A stretch of DNA of 64,000 nt from Anaspis maculata (lineage: Eukaryota > Arthropoda > Insecta > Coleoptera > Scraptiidae): assembly GCA_949128115.1 (NCBI GenBank), contig OX421963.1, positions 89,227,602 through 89,291,601 on the forward strand, given 5' to 3'. How positions within the stretch are numbered: position 1 is the first letter of the stretch; every line of letters starts with the position of its first letter. A model generated the notes under the pieces. The model was not told the DNA's origin. It worked only from the letters and a program-made list of their open reading frames with translations, and searched no databases. The position numbers and the translations under genes are program-made. This document shows positions 54,133 to 64,000 of the stretch, in pieces.

Positions 54133-55479
54133 ATGTTTCTCGGTAAACTATTCTTGATTGCAGCTTTCTTGAGAATCTTCAAAAAATGCTGCAAGGGTTT
54201 CAGCAGAGATGATATGGTATTTGTGGTTTTATTTGAGTAGGACTGTGACAAGATTTTCTCCACTTATTTTGAAGATTACCGTCTGGAAGAAAGTAGCTTT
54301 GATTCCCGCCCTGGGCAGCAGAGTCTTTGCTAGATTCAATTGCAATTGAATTATTGCAAAAGCTGGAATTGTTACCTCAACATCAAACAAGTCCGAACCA
54401 GTAGCCAAACCAGTAGTAGTCGGAATTTCCTGAGCCTCAGATTCACCTGTTTAAAAGGTGCTATTGGAAGCATCTGGCTTATTTCTCAAAAAATAAGAAG
54501 TTCTTGGCGATTTTTTCATTGGCATTTCTTTGTCCTCAGCGTTCCCGTTGATTGATTAATTTTTTATTTCGCTTTTAAAATGAATTCTGAAATAAAATAT
54601 TTGTTGAAGTTTATTAAAATCCATCTTCGTCCCTAAGCAGAATGCTCGGAAAAACTTTTGAATTGAAGTCATAAACGCAGCAACGGCGGATTCTTGCAAG
54701 CTCAATGTTAGTTTCATTCCCAGAGTTTGCCTTGACCTCGGTCCCGCCTGATGATATTTTAACCCTCGTTTCAACCTCAAACTTATGAAGATCTTCCAGT
54801 ACCTACTTCAGCGGACTTTTTTCTGGATAAATCTTTGCAGAACCTTCGTATGTAGTCCGTGGCAGTCTTCTCAATGTGACTTGTAGTTTTTTCTTCATTG
54901 GAACCGAGATCAGAACTAACAATGACTCTATCCATGTTTTTTTTTTTTGAGGCACTTGAGGATTTATTCACTCTTTGGCTGGTTGACTTCTTCACTTTTT
55001 TGAATTCGTCGCGGTTTCAGTGTCACTAGTTTTTCACTTTGATTCTTTATCGAGCATTCTACTTGTAAGCTTCTGTTCTGCATGACTGACCAAGGAACCC
55101 AGCATTTTTTGTGTTCTTGTGGAATTTTGAAAATCTCAATATTTTGTTCCTAGATCCCAAAAATGTCTTTTTACTCGTCAGGTTTTATGAGCTTGGGAAT
55201 GTTTTCTCTGGCAAATCTCTCAATTCCGCCCAAATCATCGTTATCTAAACTCGAAATTGCATGTACTGTAATGGTACGCCCCCCCCCCTCCCCCCAGTGA
55301 CATTTTCACGTGTTTGGCCTCTGATCGTCGGAATTCTACGTTGTGCCCGTTTTTGTTCGCATCTTAACCCTTTGATCCGCTTTTGTTCATGAGGTGAACG
55401 ACCCGAGGGGGAAGAAGGTGGAGTTCAAGGTGGACTTCAATGAAACACGCTCATTGCACAAAAAATTACATTTACTCAA
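54133..55479. other. No gene recognised
   Basis: Short minus-strand frames at 54556-54780 and 54783-54995 translate to lysine- and serine-rich sequence (SASKKKNMDRVIVSSDLGS) without a known domain. A C run lies at about 55267-55284. Confidence 0.4.
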
Positions 55480-56400
55480 AGCAAATAAGTGCAAAGTGTA
55501 AAATTAGTCTTTTATGATTCTTTTCTCAAAACACTTAACATGTGACTGACAGAATGGACAAAATGTACAAAATAGACAAAATGAACAAAATGGACAATAC
55601 GAACAAAATAATAAAACAATTAAAAACAACACAACAAAATATGTCAAACTGTCAAGTCAAAGAAAATGGAGAATGACGGATTCGGAAAAGAGCACTCATG
55701 TGGAAGAACCCAGTCGAAGAAACCACTGAGTTAAGCTCAAAGAAGAAAACTCTCATGATGTGACAAATGAATAACAAAACTCGCTGACAATTCCCGGTAT
55801 TCAATGTAAGTAAAATTAGTAAAACAAAATCGCAGAAACAACAGTAAACAAATGTAATCACATCAGTAAACAGTCATAATAAATCAAGATTGCATAATAA
55901 CACAAAACAAGACAAAATAGGAATGTTTAGTAGGATCCTGTAAAGATACCTACACTGAATATCTGACAAAAAGGGCAGCGAGCATCAACAGAAAAGACAT
56001 AAAAAAACATGAGAAGTCTCAAAGACGGTGGACAATGACATTTGAATGAAAATCAAAGCGTGTCACAACAATTTCAGACAAAAATACGATACAGAAAAAT
56101 TATTACAATCAAGTGAGCACGAAACAATCAAATTACTCAAAATTACTGATCTGACCATAGAATTATGACATAAAATTCAAACAGACAAAGTAAATGCAAG
56201 AAACACCTCACACTGAATTATTACAGTCAAAAACGGTATGCGTGCCTTGAAAATTATCTAAGCGTATGTTTTCATAAAAAGGACGTACATTCAATTTACT
56301 TCGGCAGTGAATAATCAATTGGAACCAAGTAGTATTCAAAAAGAAAACGACAAACGAATACACAAGTAATTAAAAAAAAAATACAACAAAAATTAATATT
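55480..56400. repeat. A-rich repeat related to 63240-63660
   Basis: A-rich, with repeated ACAAAATGGACAAAAT-type units at 55555-55600. The order of short blocks (TCTCAAAACAC, AAACTGTCAA, AATGACGGATTCG, CATGTGGAAGAAC followed by GTCGAAGAAACC) matches that at 63350-63640, so the two are diverged copies of one unknown element. Confidence 0.5.
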
Positions 56401-56985
56401 TACCTACAAAACACACGCACAACACAGCCTCTTCGATAACTGCCCGCATCTTTCTGTCACCGTGCTGGTCTAGTTCCTCTCTTCCGTGCCTGCAGACGGC
56501 GAAGGCCCTCGTTTAAAGTAATAAAATCTCGTCGCTCGACCCATTTACATTCTTAGGACGGGCGACACTATGGTCGAAAGTCCCAAATGTGACCGTATCA
56601 AAACTGCCCGACCATGGGTTAACACAAGTTCGCATTTTTGTGCCTGTTTCGTTAAAAGGGGAATTTTTAAAACTTTGCGTGGCTTATAATAATTATACAT
56701 TTTAATATGGTAAAATAAGGTGAAATCCCACAGTACATTGTCAAATCTGGTATGGACGATAAGTTGATTCAAGTACTTTGGCAATATTAAATAGATTGAG
56801 TTCTTCTAGGATCAACTCAAAATCGCTGGGCTCGGTGGATGGGGAATTACTCTGTAAAAATATTGAAGTTTAAGACCCAGTGATCCTTTTTTTAAATGCT
56901 ATCTATAACCATCACGGCCACTGGAACGTCTCACCTCTTCGGTGGTGTTCGGAAGGAACTGGAAGTACTAAGCACTGGAAAAGCA
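56401..56985. other. No gene recognised
   Basis: Anonymous sequence with no motif seen. Confidence 0.4.
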
Positions 56986-56987
56986 CT

Positions 56988-57305
56988 GGGGGCCAATTTT
57001 CTACTCTTCGCAACTTTAAGAAACGTTAAGAAACGTTCGCAAGTTTGCGATTTCTGTAAATTCCAATTTTTGAGCCGTCGTTTCTTTGCGTATGCGCATA
57101 GATGCGCACGTTTTCATACGTTTTGCTGCGAGCGGACCTGGGCCGGTGCGGGGCCAATTTTTTACTCTTCGCAATTTTAAGAAACGTTCGCAAGTTTGCG
57201 ATTTCTGTAAATTCCAATTTTTGAGCCGTCGTTTCTTTACGTATGCGCATCGGTGCGCATGTTTTCATACGTTTTGCTGCGAGCGGACCTGGACAGGCGC
57301 AAGTC
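56988..57305. repeat. 160 bp tandem pair rich in CpG (TGCGCA-type) motifs
   Basis: Two units of about 160 bp begin GGGGCCAATTTT at 56988-56990 and at about 57153. Both contain AAATTCCAATTTTTGAGCCG, then CATACGTTTTGCTGCGAGCG. An inverted AAAATTGGCCCCC lies at 58539-58552 with similar TACGTAAA/GCGCATACGC vocabulary, so this may be one end of a longer element reaching 58552. Confidence 0.7.
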
Positions 57306-57489
57306 ACTTTGCGTATACGCTTCTATGATGAAGTGAGGTTAGGTATAAATGTTTTCAATGAAACAAACGACATTGCTGAAGGTATATGTGGCGATCATTG
57401 CGCCGAGGCAGGCGGGAAATGAGATACAGCACGGAATAACTCCACGAATGCGTCCTAATTATATGCATTTACTCACATATAATTATTCC

Positions 57490-57637
57490 GTAATGAAGGA
57501 TTTTCTCTTGGGGTAGATTTTTGGACACAAATAAGTAAAAACTCTAGGTCTACCAACTCTATGATTTGTGCCCAAAAATCTACCCCAAGAGAAAATCCTT
57601 CATTACTAAATCCAAATGGACAAGAATCAGAATCAAA
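57490..57637 (+). mobile_element. Hairpin retroposon-like element with 13 bp target duplication
   Basis: A 43 bp arm (57490-57532, starting GTAATGAAGGATTTTC) is mirrored at 57564-57606 with one or two mismatches around a 31 base loop. An A-rich tail follows (57607-57637). The whole is flanked by the direct repeat ATATAATTATTCC at 57477-57489 and 57638-57650. The duplication length and the A-rich end suggest retroposition of a hairpin RNA, not a cut-and-paste MITE. No protein is encoded. Confidence 0.65.
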
Positions 57638-57650
57638 ATATAATTATTCC

Positions 57651-58244
57651 TTTATTTGAACATTTTTATCGCATATTTTGATAGTTTTTAAGTAGATAAA
57701 TACTGCATACTGAAACAAAGAAAAAACGTTCCAATAATATGGTGCATTTTCAGATCAGGGTAACACAGTCATACAAACTGTTATTTCGACTTCAATGGAT
57801 AGCTCTTGTAGCCTCGTCAATGTAGAATCAAATTATAAAGATTGTTTAACTACAGGGTGTTTGAAAAAGCTCTAAAAAAAATTACATAAAGATAACTGAA
57901 AAATGCTGTTTTTATTATGAATAAGTAATTTTCGTTGGTGTGAAAGTGGTGGTTGCCTTCAATTGCCATCAAAGTTTTTGATGACATTGTGTCAGTGGAC
58001 CATTTATCCTCACAGAAACATTGAAATATCCTGCGACTATATGACTCTGCAGTTGGTCAATTTTTTTTTCAAGAGTATTTTCAATAATTTTGCTGTAACT
58101 TTTTTTAATATAATAGGTGAATAGGTGATAAATCAGGTTAAACTTGAAAAAATCATGGGCTATGGTGAGTGTGGTAAATGAATGTGATAATATTCAATGA
58201 CTACCTCTTCCTAATGAAAAAAAAAAGAAAAAAAAAAGAACTGC
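57651..58244. other. No gene recognised
   Basis: AT-rich. It contains ACTACAGGGTGTTTGAAAA at about 57851, a motif shared with several foldbacks, and little else. Confidence 0.4.
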
Positions 58245-58322
58245 CCTCCAATAGGATTTGAACCCGAGATCTCTCGCATGGGAGTTCATGTCCAGCTAGC
58301 TGAGCTACTTCGCCCACGGTAC
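58210..58322 (-). ncRNA. tRNA-like SINE head with pol III-type terminator
   Basis: The minus strand carries box A (TAGCTCAGCTAGCTGG, 58292-58307) and box B (GGTTCAAATCC, 58254-58264), spaced as in tRNA genes. Soon after the 3' end there are two runs of about ten T, which would stop RNA polymerase III. Acceptor and T stems do not pair well, so it is a tRNA-derived SINE or tRNA pseudogene and not a working tRNA. Confidence 0.6.
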
Positions 58323-60270
58323 GGCGCTTGGAACCTTCAGCAGGCTTAGTGTGGCTGGAATAGATAGTGCACCAATAATAATTGCAACGTTGCCGAGTCT
58401 ACCATACGTTTATTTACGAAGACTCAATTCGAACATTTTTCGCTTTGCGAACAGTGGTCAAAAATTGGCAAACGGAAACGTATACGTAAATCGTCGTACG
58501 CAAATTTGCGCATACGCAACTTTACGTATATTTTCAAAAATTGGCCCCCTGGAAGCTTGCTACTTCGCAACTGCCTCTCCCGCCTTGGCCTCCATTCCAA
58601 ATAAAGCACATCGTTGTTTTATTGAAACGCTATAAACTGGGTACTTGTATCATCAGTCGGATCGCTCGGAGAAAGTAAAACCTGCTGGGAGTCAAAATTC
58701 GAGTAGAAATTACAACAATAAACTTTATTACTCGCAGTTTCAACTTCTTTGTCATTCATTTTTGCTTCCCAAGCTTGCTCTTTGCTTTTCTGGTGGGATT
58801 TATGTATCTTCTTAGTTGGTACTGTGACACCAGCTACATCAGGCGACATTGATCTTTTTTTGGTCTATGAAATCCCAGATTGACATTGTTTTTGATGTTG
58901 ATCAAATTCCTCCCTTCATTGGCCGCACATTCGTCAGATTAAAACTAGAACCAAGTATTTTCTGGCTGTTCCAGCTCTACAGTAGTGTGATAGAACATAA
59001 GGAAAGCTTATTATGTGGACCTTGATACTTTCAATTAGATACTGCGGGATCTAAAATCAGACTTCTTCCTTTTCCTCTTTTATTAAAGTCGGCAACATTT
59101 CCTTTTTTCATAGCGACGTCTACAGTGCCTTTTTTTATCCCTAAAATTCTCGGAAATATGGGCTTACATACCTTTTTTTGTCCATGAATGGACAAAAAGT
59201 AGCTGATTAAGTGCCGTTTTTTTGGGCTGTTCTAGTGTCGCGTTTGTCCAAATCTATCCGTATTTGAATGTATAAAATCTCTTTGGCGCGAATAGTTTGC
59301 AATTTCTGATAGGCGTCAAAAATTTCATTTCACTGATTATCAGAAACCGTGAATTATTGCAGCCTACAGGTTCCTTGGGCAAAAACTCCATCACGGTGGC
59401 TGATACCGGCAGTTCTGTTGTCGAGACATATCCTTTTCCCTCCAAATCTTCTTTGTTTTCTGGCATTTCTCGGCCATTGGCCTGAATTCCTTTTTTTTCG
59501 AAGCTTGCCAGTTGTTTAAGAATGCTCCTTCATTCCAGATAAGTTGTCGTCTACAGTTGATGTTGGGTATGAACTCTAGTTTCTGGAACATACTCGGATT
59601 CTTCCAGAGAAAAAGCGTCATCGCTGGAGCTCAGTTGCATCAGTTGACCATCGCGAGCATTTCTGGTCCTCATTTCAGTCACGTTTTGGTCCCGTCCAGT
59701 TTGATTAGTTGATTACCGTTCAGATCTTAACAGAAACACGATCAAAATAAAAGCAGCTATCCACCGAATAGTCAGAAAACTGATTAAAATGCTATCATCA
59801 ATATTTTCGGCTCTTATTCCAACTTTATCTTGTTACTCCATTGAACTCCGAAGACCAACTTGTTCATCAACTTGTGACTCAAGTTAAGCCAAAAATAGGA
59901 TCTCTATTCGCACAATAAAGCGATTCAAGTTGAACCAGTCAGGTGTCCTAATTTGTAACAATCAGTTTTTCCCCTGAACACCATGCACCTGGCACAACAG
60001 AATAAAATACCGCGGATAGATTAAAAACTATCTACTCCGACAATAATTCCGAAATCAAAAAACTAACGCTCCGAAATTGCCCAATACAATAAATTGCAAA
60101 AACTAGAACGGATCTCCGTCAATCAGCTAGGTATCAGCGATTTTATGAGTACAGGTACTTACTTATTTATAAAACTAGGTAGGTACTTGTAAAAAAAATC
60201 ACAGTCTATTGTAATAAATATCTCAATAAGTACATAGTAGAGTAGGTAGGTACTTGATTAGGCTACTAAT
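58323..60270. other. No gene recognised
   Basis: Short minus-strand frames (58619-58849, 59254-59466, 59391-59621) lack known domains. 58430-58552 has TACGTAAA/GCGCATACGC palindromes and an inverted GGGGCCAATTTT related to the 160 bp repeats. Anonymous beyond that. Confidence 0.4.
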
Positions 60271-60276
60271 GATAAC

Positions 60277-60312
60277 GTTCTATATTTATTGTAGTGGTAT
60301 CAATATTCTAGT
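60277..60312 (+). promoter_or_regulatory. Putative core promoter (TATA box and start region)
   Basis: TATATTTA at about 60281-60288 stands 45-52 bases upstream of an ATG that opens a signal peptide. A start site about 25-30 bases downstream of the TATA box would fall at 60306-60315 and leave a leader of about 20-25 bases, normal for a short insect mRNA. This is inference from spacing only. Confidence 0.4.
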
Positions 60313-60332
60313 CCATTGTCGCCACATTCAAA

Positions 60333-60401
60333 ATGGTCCAGTTGCTGGTCGGCTGTCTGGTGCTGGTTGGTTTGACCACCATTTCCATTGGGGCTTTACA
60401 A
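60333..60401 (+). CDS. First coding exon of a probable secreted protein
   Basis: The ATG at 60333 opens 23 codons, MVQLLVGCLVLVGLTTISIG then ALQ. This is a textbook signal peptide: a short start, a hydrophobic core of about 15 residues and small residues before the likely cleavage site after Gly20 or Ala21. It is followed immediately by GTGAGTTTG, a near-consensus donor splice site, so the exon ends in phase 0 at 60401. A TATA-like box lies about 50 bases upstream. The next exon was not found in the 3.6 kb remaining, so the mature protein is unknown. It could equally be a short-exon salivary, cuticular or other extracellular protein; I see nothing that decides. Confidence 0.5.
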
Positions 60402-61465
60402 GTGAGTTTGTGTAATAACATAATAATTAGGTTGTTGTTGTTTCCATTGAATTTGCCGGATTTAATTTATCTCCCTGATTCCGTGTCAAAATTTTGATGT
60501 AACAGTTCAAAAAGTTTTGCAAGAAAAATTTCGAAACATGTAAGATTTGCTGATCTGGTGAAACAGTTGAAAAGCATCGAAGTCGTGGACGAAAAATTCT
60601 ACCTCTATATCTTCCTCATACATCATCCTTCACGGTGTTCGCTCTTCAATGTGAATCGCGAACTTTATTAGCGAAACCCAAAGTTTCCGGGGTCGTAGGC
60701 CGAGGATCCCTTGCGCTTGATTTCAAGTTTCGCAAACTATTCAAGTAGTTCAAAATAATTTATACAGGTTAAAATTGCTGGTAACTATTTACATGCCCGT
60801 GTATTCGAATTTATCGAGCTTGAGTACCTAGTTTTTTTCAAGTAGGTACTCAGAGTATTCCTTGAACTCTTTTTTTATAAATCAAGAGCTCACCTATTGT
60901 TCGTAGGTAACTAACTGATAAAAATTTGAAACAATAGCTCTGATTGTTGATCAACAATTTCCTTGGTCAGATTATACAGGATGGTGAATTTTTAAATGCT
61001 AACCAATGGTATCTCGAAAACGGTAAGAGATACAGGGTTGGCTAAGTTCTTTCTCAGCATCATCACCATCCTTTCCCTCATCCTTACATCCTCATCTTCC
61101 TCCTCATTTTTCTTTTCCTGATCCCCATCCTTATTCTCATATTTCTTCTCATACTTATCCTTATAGGTACTCGTTCTCATACTCATTCCTCTTTTTATTG
61201 TCTTCCCATCCTCCTGATTCCCGTCATGCCACTTCTTCAGCCTCATTCTTATTCCCATTCTCATCTTTCTCTTCTTATGAAATCGCATTAGCTCAGGTAG
61301 AAATTTATCCCACTCTTAATTGGAGTGTTTACTAGGGTCAAAGTGAATCAGCACGGGTTGCGTTGTCATTTTTCACTTCAGTTCTCCGAAAGTCTCCTGA
61401 CGTTCCTCGTTCCCCATGAATAGCTCATTTTTAGCGCATTTTCCATCTCGATGAAAATCGCTATT
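60402..61465 (+). other. Putative first intron of the signal-peptide gene
   Basis: Begins at the donor GTGAGT. There is a pyrimidine-rich stretch 61050-61290 (CATCCTT/CTTCTCAT-like, low complexity; its complement gives the Lys/Glu-rich frame 60992-61288, not a gene). GGTATCTCGAAAACGGTAAG near 61008 is related to 24064-24083. No acceptor could be chosen with confidence. Confidence 0.35.
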
Positions 61466-61472
61466 GCAACCG

Positions 61473-61506
61473 CTTTGTCCGTCCGTCCGTCCGTCCGTCC
61501 GTCCGT
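61473..61506. repeat. (CCGT)n microsatellite
   Basis: Eight near-perfect tandem units of GTCC/CCGT type, just upstream of the 260 bp array. Confidence 0.8.
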
Positions 61507-61509
61507 TCC

Positions 61510-62735
61510 TCGAACTCCTCCCAAACTAGACGACCTAGCTTTCTAATTTTTCCACTGTTACATAGCCGCCACTCCCAAAGGAGGGCTAGGCTATATTGGA
61601 TGTCCATATTGCGCCGCCAACATAGAGAAAACCGCCCCCGATAAACTTGAAATAACATAATATTGCACTTTCTACCAGACCTGATGCTCTGGTGTTCTCA
61701 TTTTTTGAATAATACATAGTTGCCACTCATAAACGTAAGCCAAAAAACATTCCGTCTTCAATATGCGCCGCCGACATGAAAAAACTGCTAAAAACCGCCC
61801 CCAATCACTTTAAAATGAAAAACATAGACCCGAAGACATAGCGATCTGATTCTTTCGGTATATAAATAGCTGACTAAAAATAGGAAAGGATAGGCTACTT
61901 TTTGTTAGTCGCCGCCCCCAGATTCCGCCCCCAAACAATAAAAAGTGCAACTTTTATAAATGTTACTGATTAAGATGTTCCCTTAAACATTTAGGAACTG
62001 CCAACTCAAACTGTGCAACATTTGCTCAGCCGAACGCTGCCGCTCCCACACGCCGCCCCCAAAGTAAGAGATAAATGAAAAGCATGAACCCGAAGACATA
62101 GCGATCTAAGTTTTTCGCTATATGAATAGCTGACTAAAAATTGAAAAGGATAGGCTACTTTTGGAATGGCGCCGCCTCCAGCTTCCGCCCCCAAAAGAAA
62201 AAAAGTGCAACTTTCAACAATTTTCACTGATTTAGCTGATGATGTTACCTCGAACATTTGAAAACTCTTGACTCAAACTGTGCATGAATTTCTTTGCCAA
62301 ACTCTGCCGCTCCCACACGCCGCCCCCAGAGTGAGAGATAAATGTAAAACATGAACCTGAAGACATAGCGATCTAATTCTTTCACTACATTGATAGCTGA
62401 CTGAAATTGGAAAAATATAGGCCACTTTTAATTAGCCGCCGCCTCCAGCCGCCGCCTCCAAACAAAAAAAATGCAACTTTCACAATTTTCACTGATTGTC
62501 ATATTTCCCTTACATTTAGAAACTCTCAACTCAAACTGCGCAACAGTTACTTTGCCGAATGCTGCCGCCCCCACACGCTGCCCCTCAAAGTAAGAGATAA
62601 ATGGAAAACATAAACCCGAAGACATAGCGATCTAATTCTCTCGCTATATGGATAACCGACTAAAAATGGGACAGAATAGACTACTGTTGATTAGTCGCCG
62701 CTCCCAGCTCCCGCCCTCAAACAAAAAAATAGAGA
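61510..62735. repeat. 260 bp tandem array with GC-box-like CCGCCCCC clusters
   Basis: The landmark GAAGACATAGCGATCT recurs at 61832, 62092, 62359 and 62618 (periods 260, 267, 259). Each unit also has GATAGGCTACTTTT-like, GCCGCCTCCAGC/CCGCCCCCA and CTCAAACTGTGCA blocks. Upstream, 61560-61810 contains two more degenerate units with CGCCGCC and AAACCGCCCCC blocks. It lies downstream of the signal-peptide exon, perhaps within its intron. No coding potential. Confidence 0.85.
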
Positions 62736-63239
62736 TGAGTGAAAGAATTTTTATTCAAATCTATTTCATATTGGCAAGTACCCCATTCTGATGACAAAAT
62801 ATCACAATGAGTTTCGAATGAAGAAAGTGGACAAGGAATGGTGTTTCTCCTTAAACCAAATTTCTTTACGTTCATAATATGCCTCTTTGAGAAAATGCGC
62901 TACTGAGACTCACGCACGTGAAGGCATACTCACTTGTTTCTTGTCACTTCATGAAGAAGCCTTGTAATTTTTGAGTAATTTTTAACCTGCGGTGATAATT
63001 ACACATCCCTAGAAACTGTTGAACAGCTTCCAGTTTTCTGAGTGTTGGGAAGTCTACTATATTGCTTTAATGTTGTGGGCATTGGGGGGTGATCCCTTTG
63101 TATTGACCGTGTAGCCCAATATATCAATTTTGCAGTGTAACCCTCTTTTTCGATGTTGGCAGTGATCGTCGTTGTCCCTTCCCTTCCCAGCGTTGTTTAC
63201 CTTTTACCTATGTTGCGTGAGTTCTCACTCTAGATGAGA
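62736..63239. other. No gene recognised
   Basis: Anonymous sequence between the 260 bp array and an A-rich repeat. Confidence 0.4.
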
Positions 63240-64000
63240 ATGTGTCCTTGGGGGTGAGGTTGAATTCTTAAATGAAACGCGGAGGAATCACAAGCAAAAT
63301 GAATGTTTTATTGAAAATCAATTAGCCAAGTTTTGAATGAATTTGTTATTTTTCTCAAAACACCTCACAACAAGAAATTGACAGTGATAAAATGACACCA
63401 CATGAATGAAGAACAACAAAACACAAACAAGAATGGAACAAGAGAAATCATTGCAAATTATTTTGACAATGCAGGAATTTACAACAATAAAATGAACACA
63501 AAATCAGATTAACAAAACAAAACAAGGAATCATGAAACATGTTAAACTGTCAATTTGATCGCAAAGGAAAAGTGACGTATTCGCTGACAGGCACACATGG
63601 GAAGAACACGTCAAAGAAACCCCTGCGTATTGCCTGGTTGATTGCTGAAAAATCCCTTCCCAAATGATCTGAACAAAAGTCAAGTGTGAAAGAGTCATGA
63701 TGGCATGACAGAGAAGTCACTCCAGTAATGCATCGATCAAGTCAGCGTGAATCGGTGCTTGAACCTCTTTGAAAATTTGTTTCGTTCACAAATTATTTTC
63801 GTAACAACAAAAGGAAACTCGCTCGCTCACGCTTTGGAGAAAACTTTACGCTCAGCAATTCAATTGTACACTTCACAAACAAAAGAAGTCAAATTGATAG
63901 ATGAGTGAACAATAAATAAATGATCGGTGAACAAGTTAATAAATCAGCAAGAAACAAATGATAAGTAATGGTGTAGGTAAATAAGCAAGAAACAAATAAT
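63240..64000. repeat. A-rich repeat related to 55480-56400
   Basis: Shares the order of short blocks TTTTTCTCAAAACACCTCAC, AAACTGTCAA, GTGACGTATTCG and CATGGGAAGAACACGTCAAA with 55530-55720. It runs to the window edge. The element type is unknown. Confidence 0.5.

Noticed and set aside
58254..58322. Functional tRNA gene
   Set aside because: Acceptor and T stems do not pair and no proper anticodon loop can be drawn.
56988..58552. A single DNA transposon with GGGGCCAATTTT terminal repeats
   Set aside because: The inverted match is about 13 bp only, no target duplication could be found, and the left motif also occurs inside the tandem pair.
61050..61288. 98-codon Lys/Glu-rich minus-strand frame
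   Set aside because: Low-complexity pyrimidine-rich DNA on the plus strand produces it; no conserved pattern.

Overview
The window looks like repeat-dominated nuclear DNA of an animal, most likely an arthropod and probably an insect. The signs are eukaryotic GT-AG splice signals and an exon-sized AAA-ATPase fragment. The mobile element set also fits: BEL/Pao and Gypsy LTR retroelements, several Jockey/CR1-type and R2/NeSL-type non-LTR elements, a Tc1 transposon, tRNA-derived SINEs, MITEs and very large foldback elements. I cannot name a species, and insect order is a guess. There is no bacterial-style operon, rRNA or CRISPR. Most coding sequence lies on the minus strand and belongs to mobile elements.

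Layout. 1-4.5 kb: a decayed BEL/Pao element (minus) split by a 2.2 kb insertion, which itself holds a SINE with a perfect 15 bp target duplication. 5.2-6.4 kb: two MITEs. 7.1-10.8 kb: a non-LTR element with a restriction-like endonuclease (R2/NeSL group, copy 1), broken by frameshifts. 11.3 kb: an orphan PHD-finger fragment. 11.45-16.8 kb: a 150 bp tandem repeat split by an apparently intact two-ORF Jockey-type retrotransposon. 17-19 kb: anonymous sequence. 19.4-23.3 kb: a Gypsy remnant with a CR1-type fragment inserted in its RNase H region. 25.4-26.1 kb: a palindrome. 27.04-28.61 kb: a Tc1 element with long terminal repeats and an N-terminally deleted transposase. 29.1-32.3 kb: a second Gypsy remnant running into a 370 bp tandem array in which every unit carries a 37-codon mini-ORF.

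32.4-54.1 kb is the most interesting part. Four large foldback elements share 5'-TAG...CTA-3' ends and each is flanked by a 3 bp direct repeat (CCA, TAG, TTA, ACC). Two of them sit in a second R2/NeSL-type element, and removing each with one copy of its 3 bp repeat rejoins that element's reading frame. The first foldback in turn contains a CR1-type retrotransposon, whose 3' untranslated region contains another large palindrome, so four insertion layers can be ordered. Beside them are one exon of an NVL-like AAA ATPase (42.6 kb), a nearly complete CR1-type element with a PHD-finger ORF1 (43.9-48.3 kb) and a third Gypsy remnant (49.5 kb).

54-64 kb is mostly anonymous: two related A-rich repeats, a 160 bp tandem pair, a hairpin retroposon with a 13 bp target duplication, a tRNA-like SINE head, a 260 bp GC-box-rich array, and at 60.3 kb what looks like a genuine host promoter plus signal-peptide first exon (plus strand). 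The only host-gene candidates are that first exon, the NVL-like exon and possibly the PHD fragment; the rest is a layered record of transposition.
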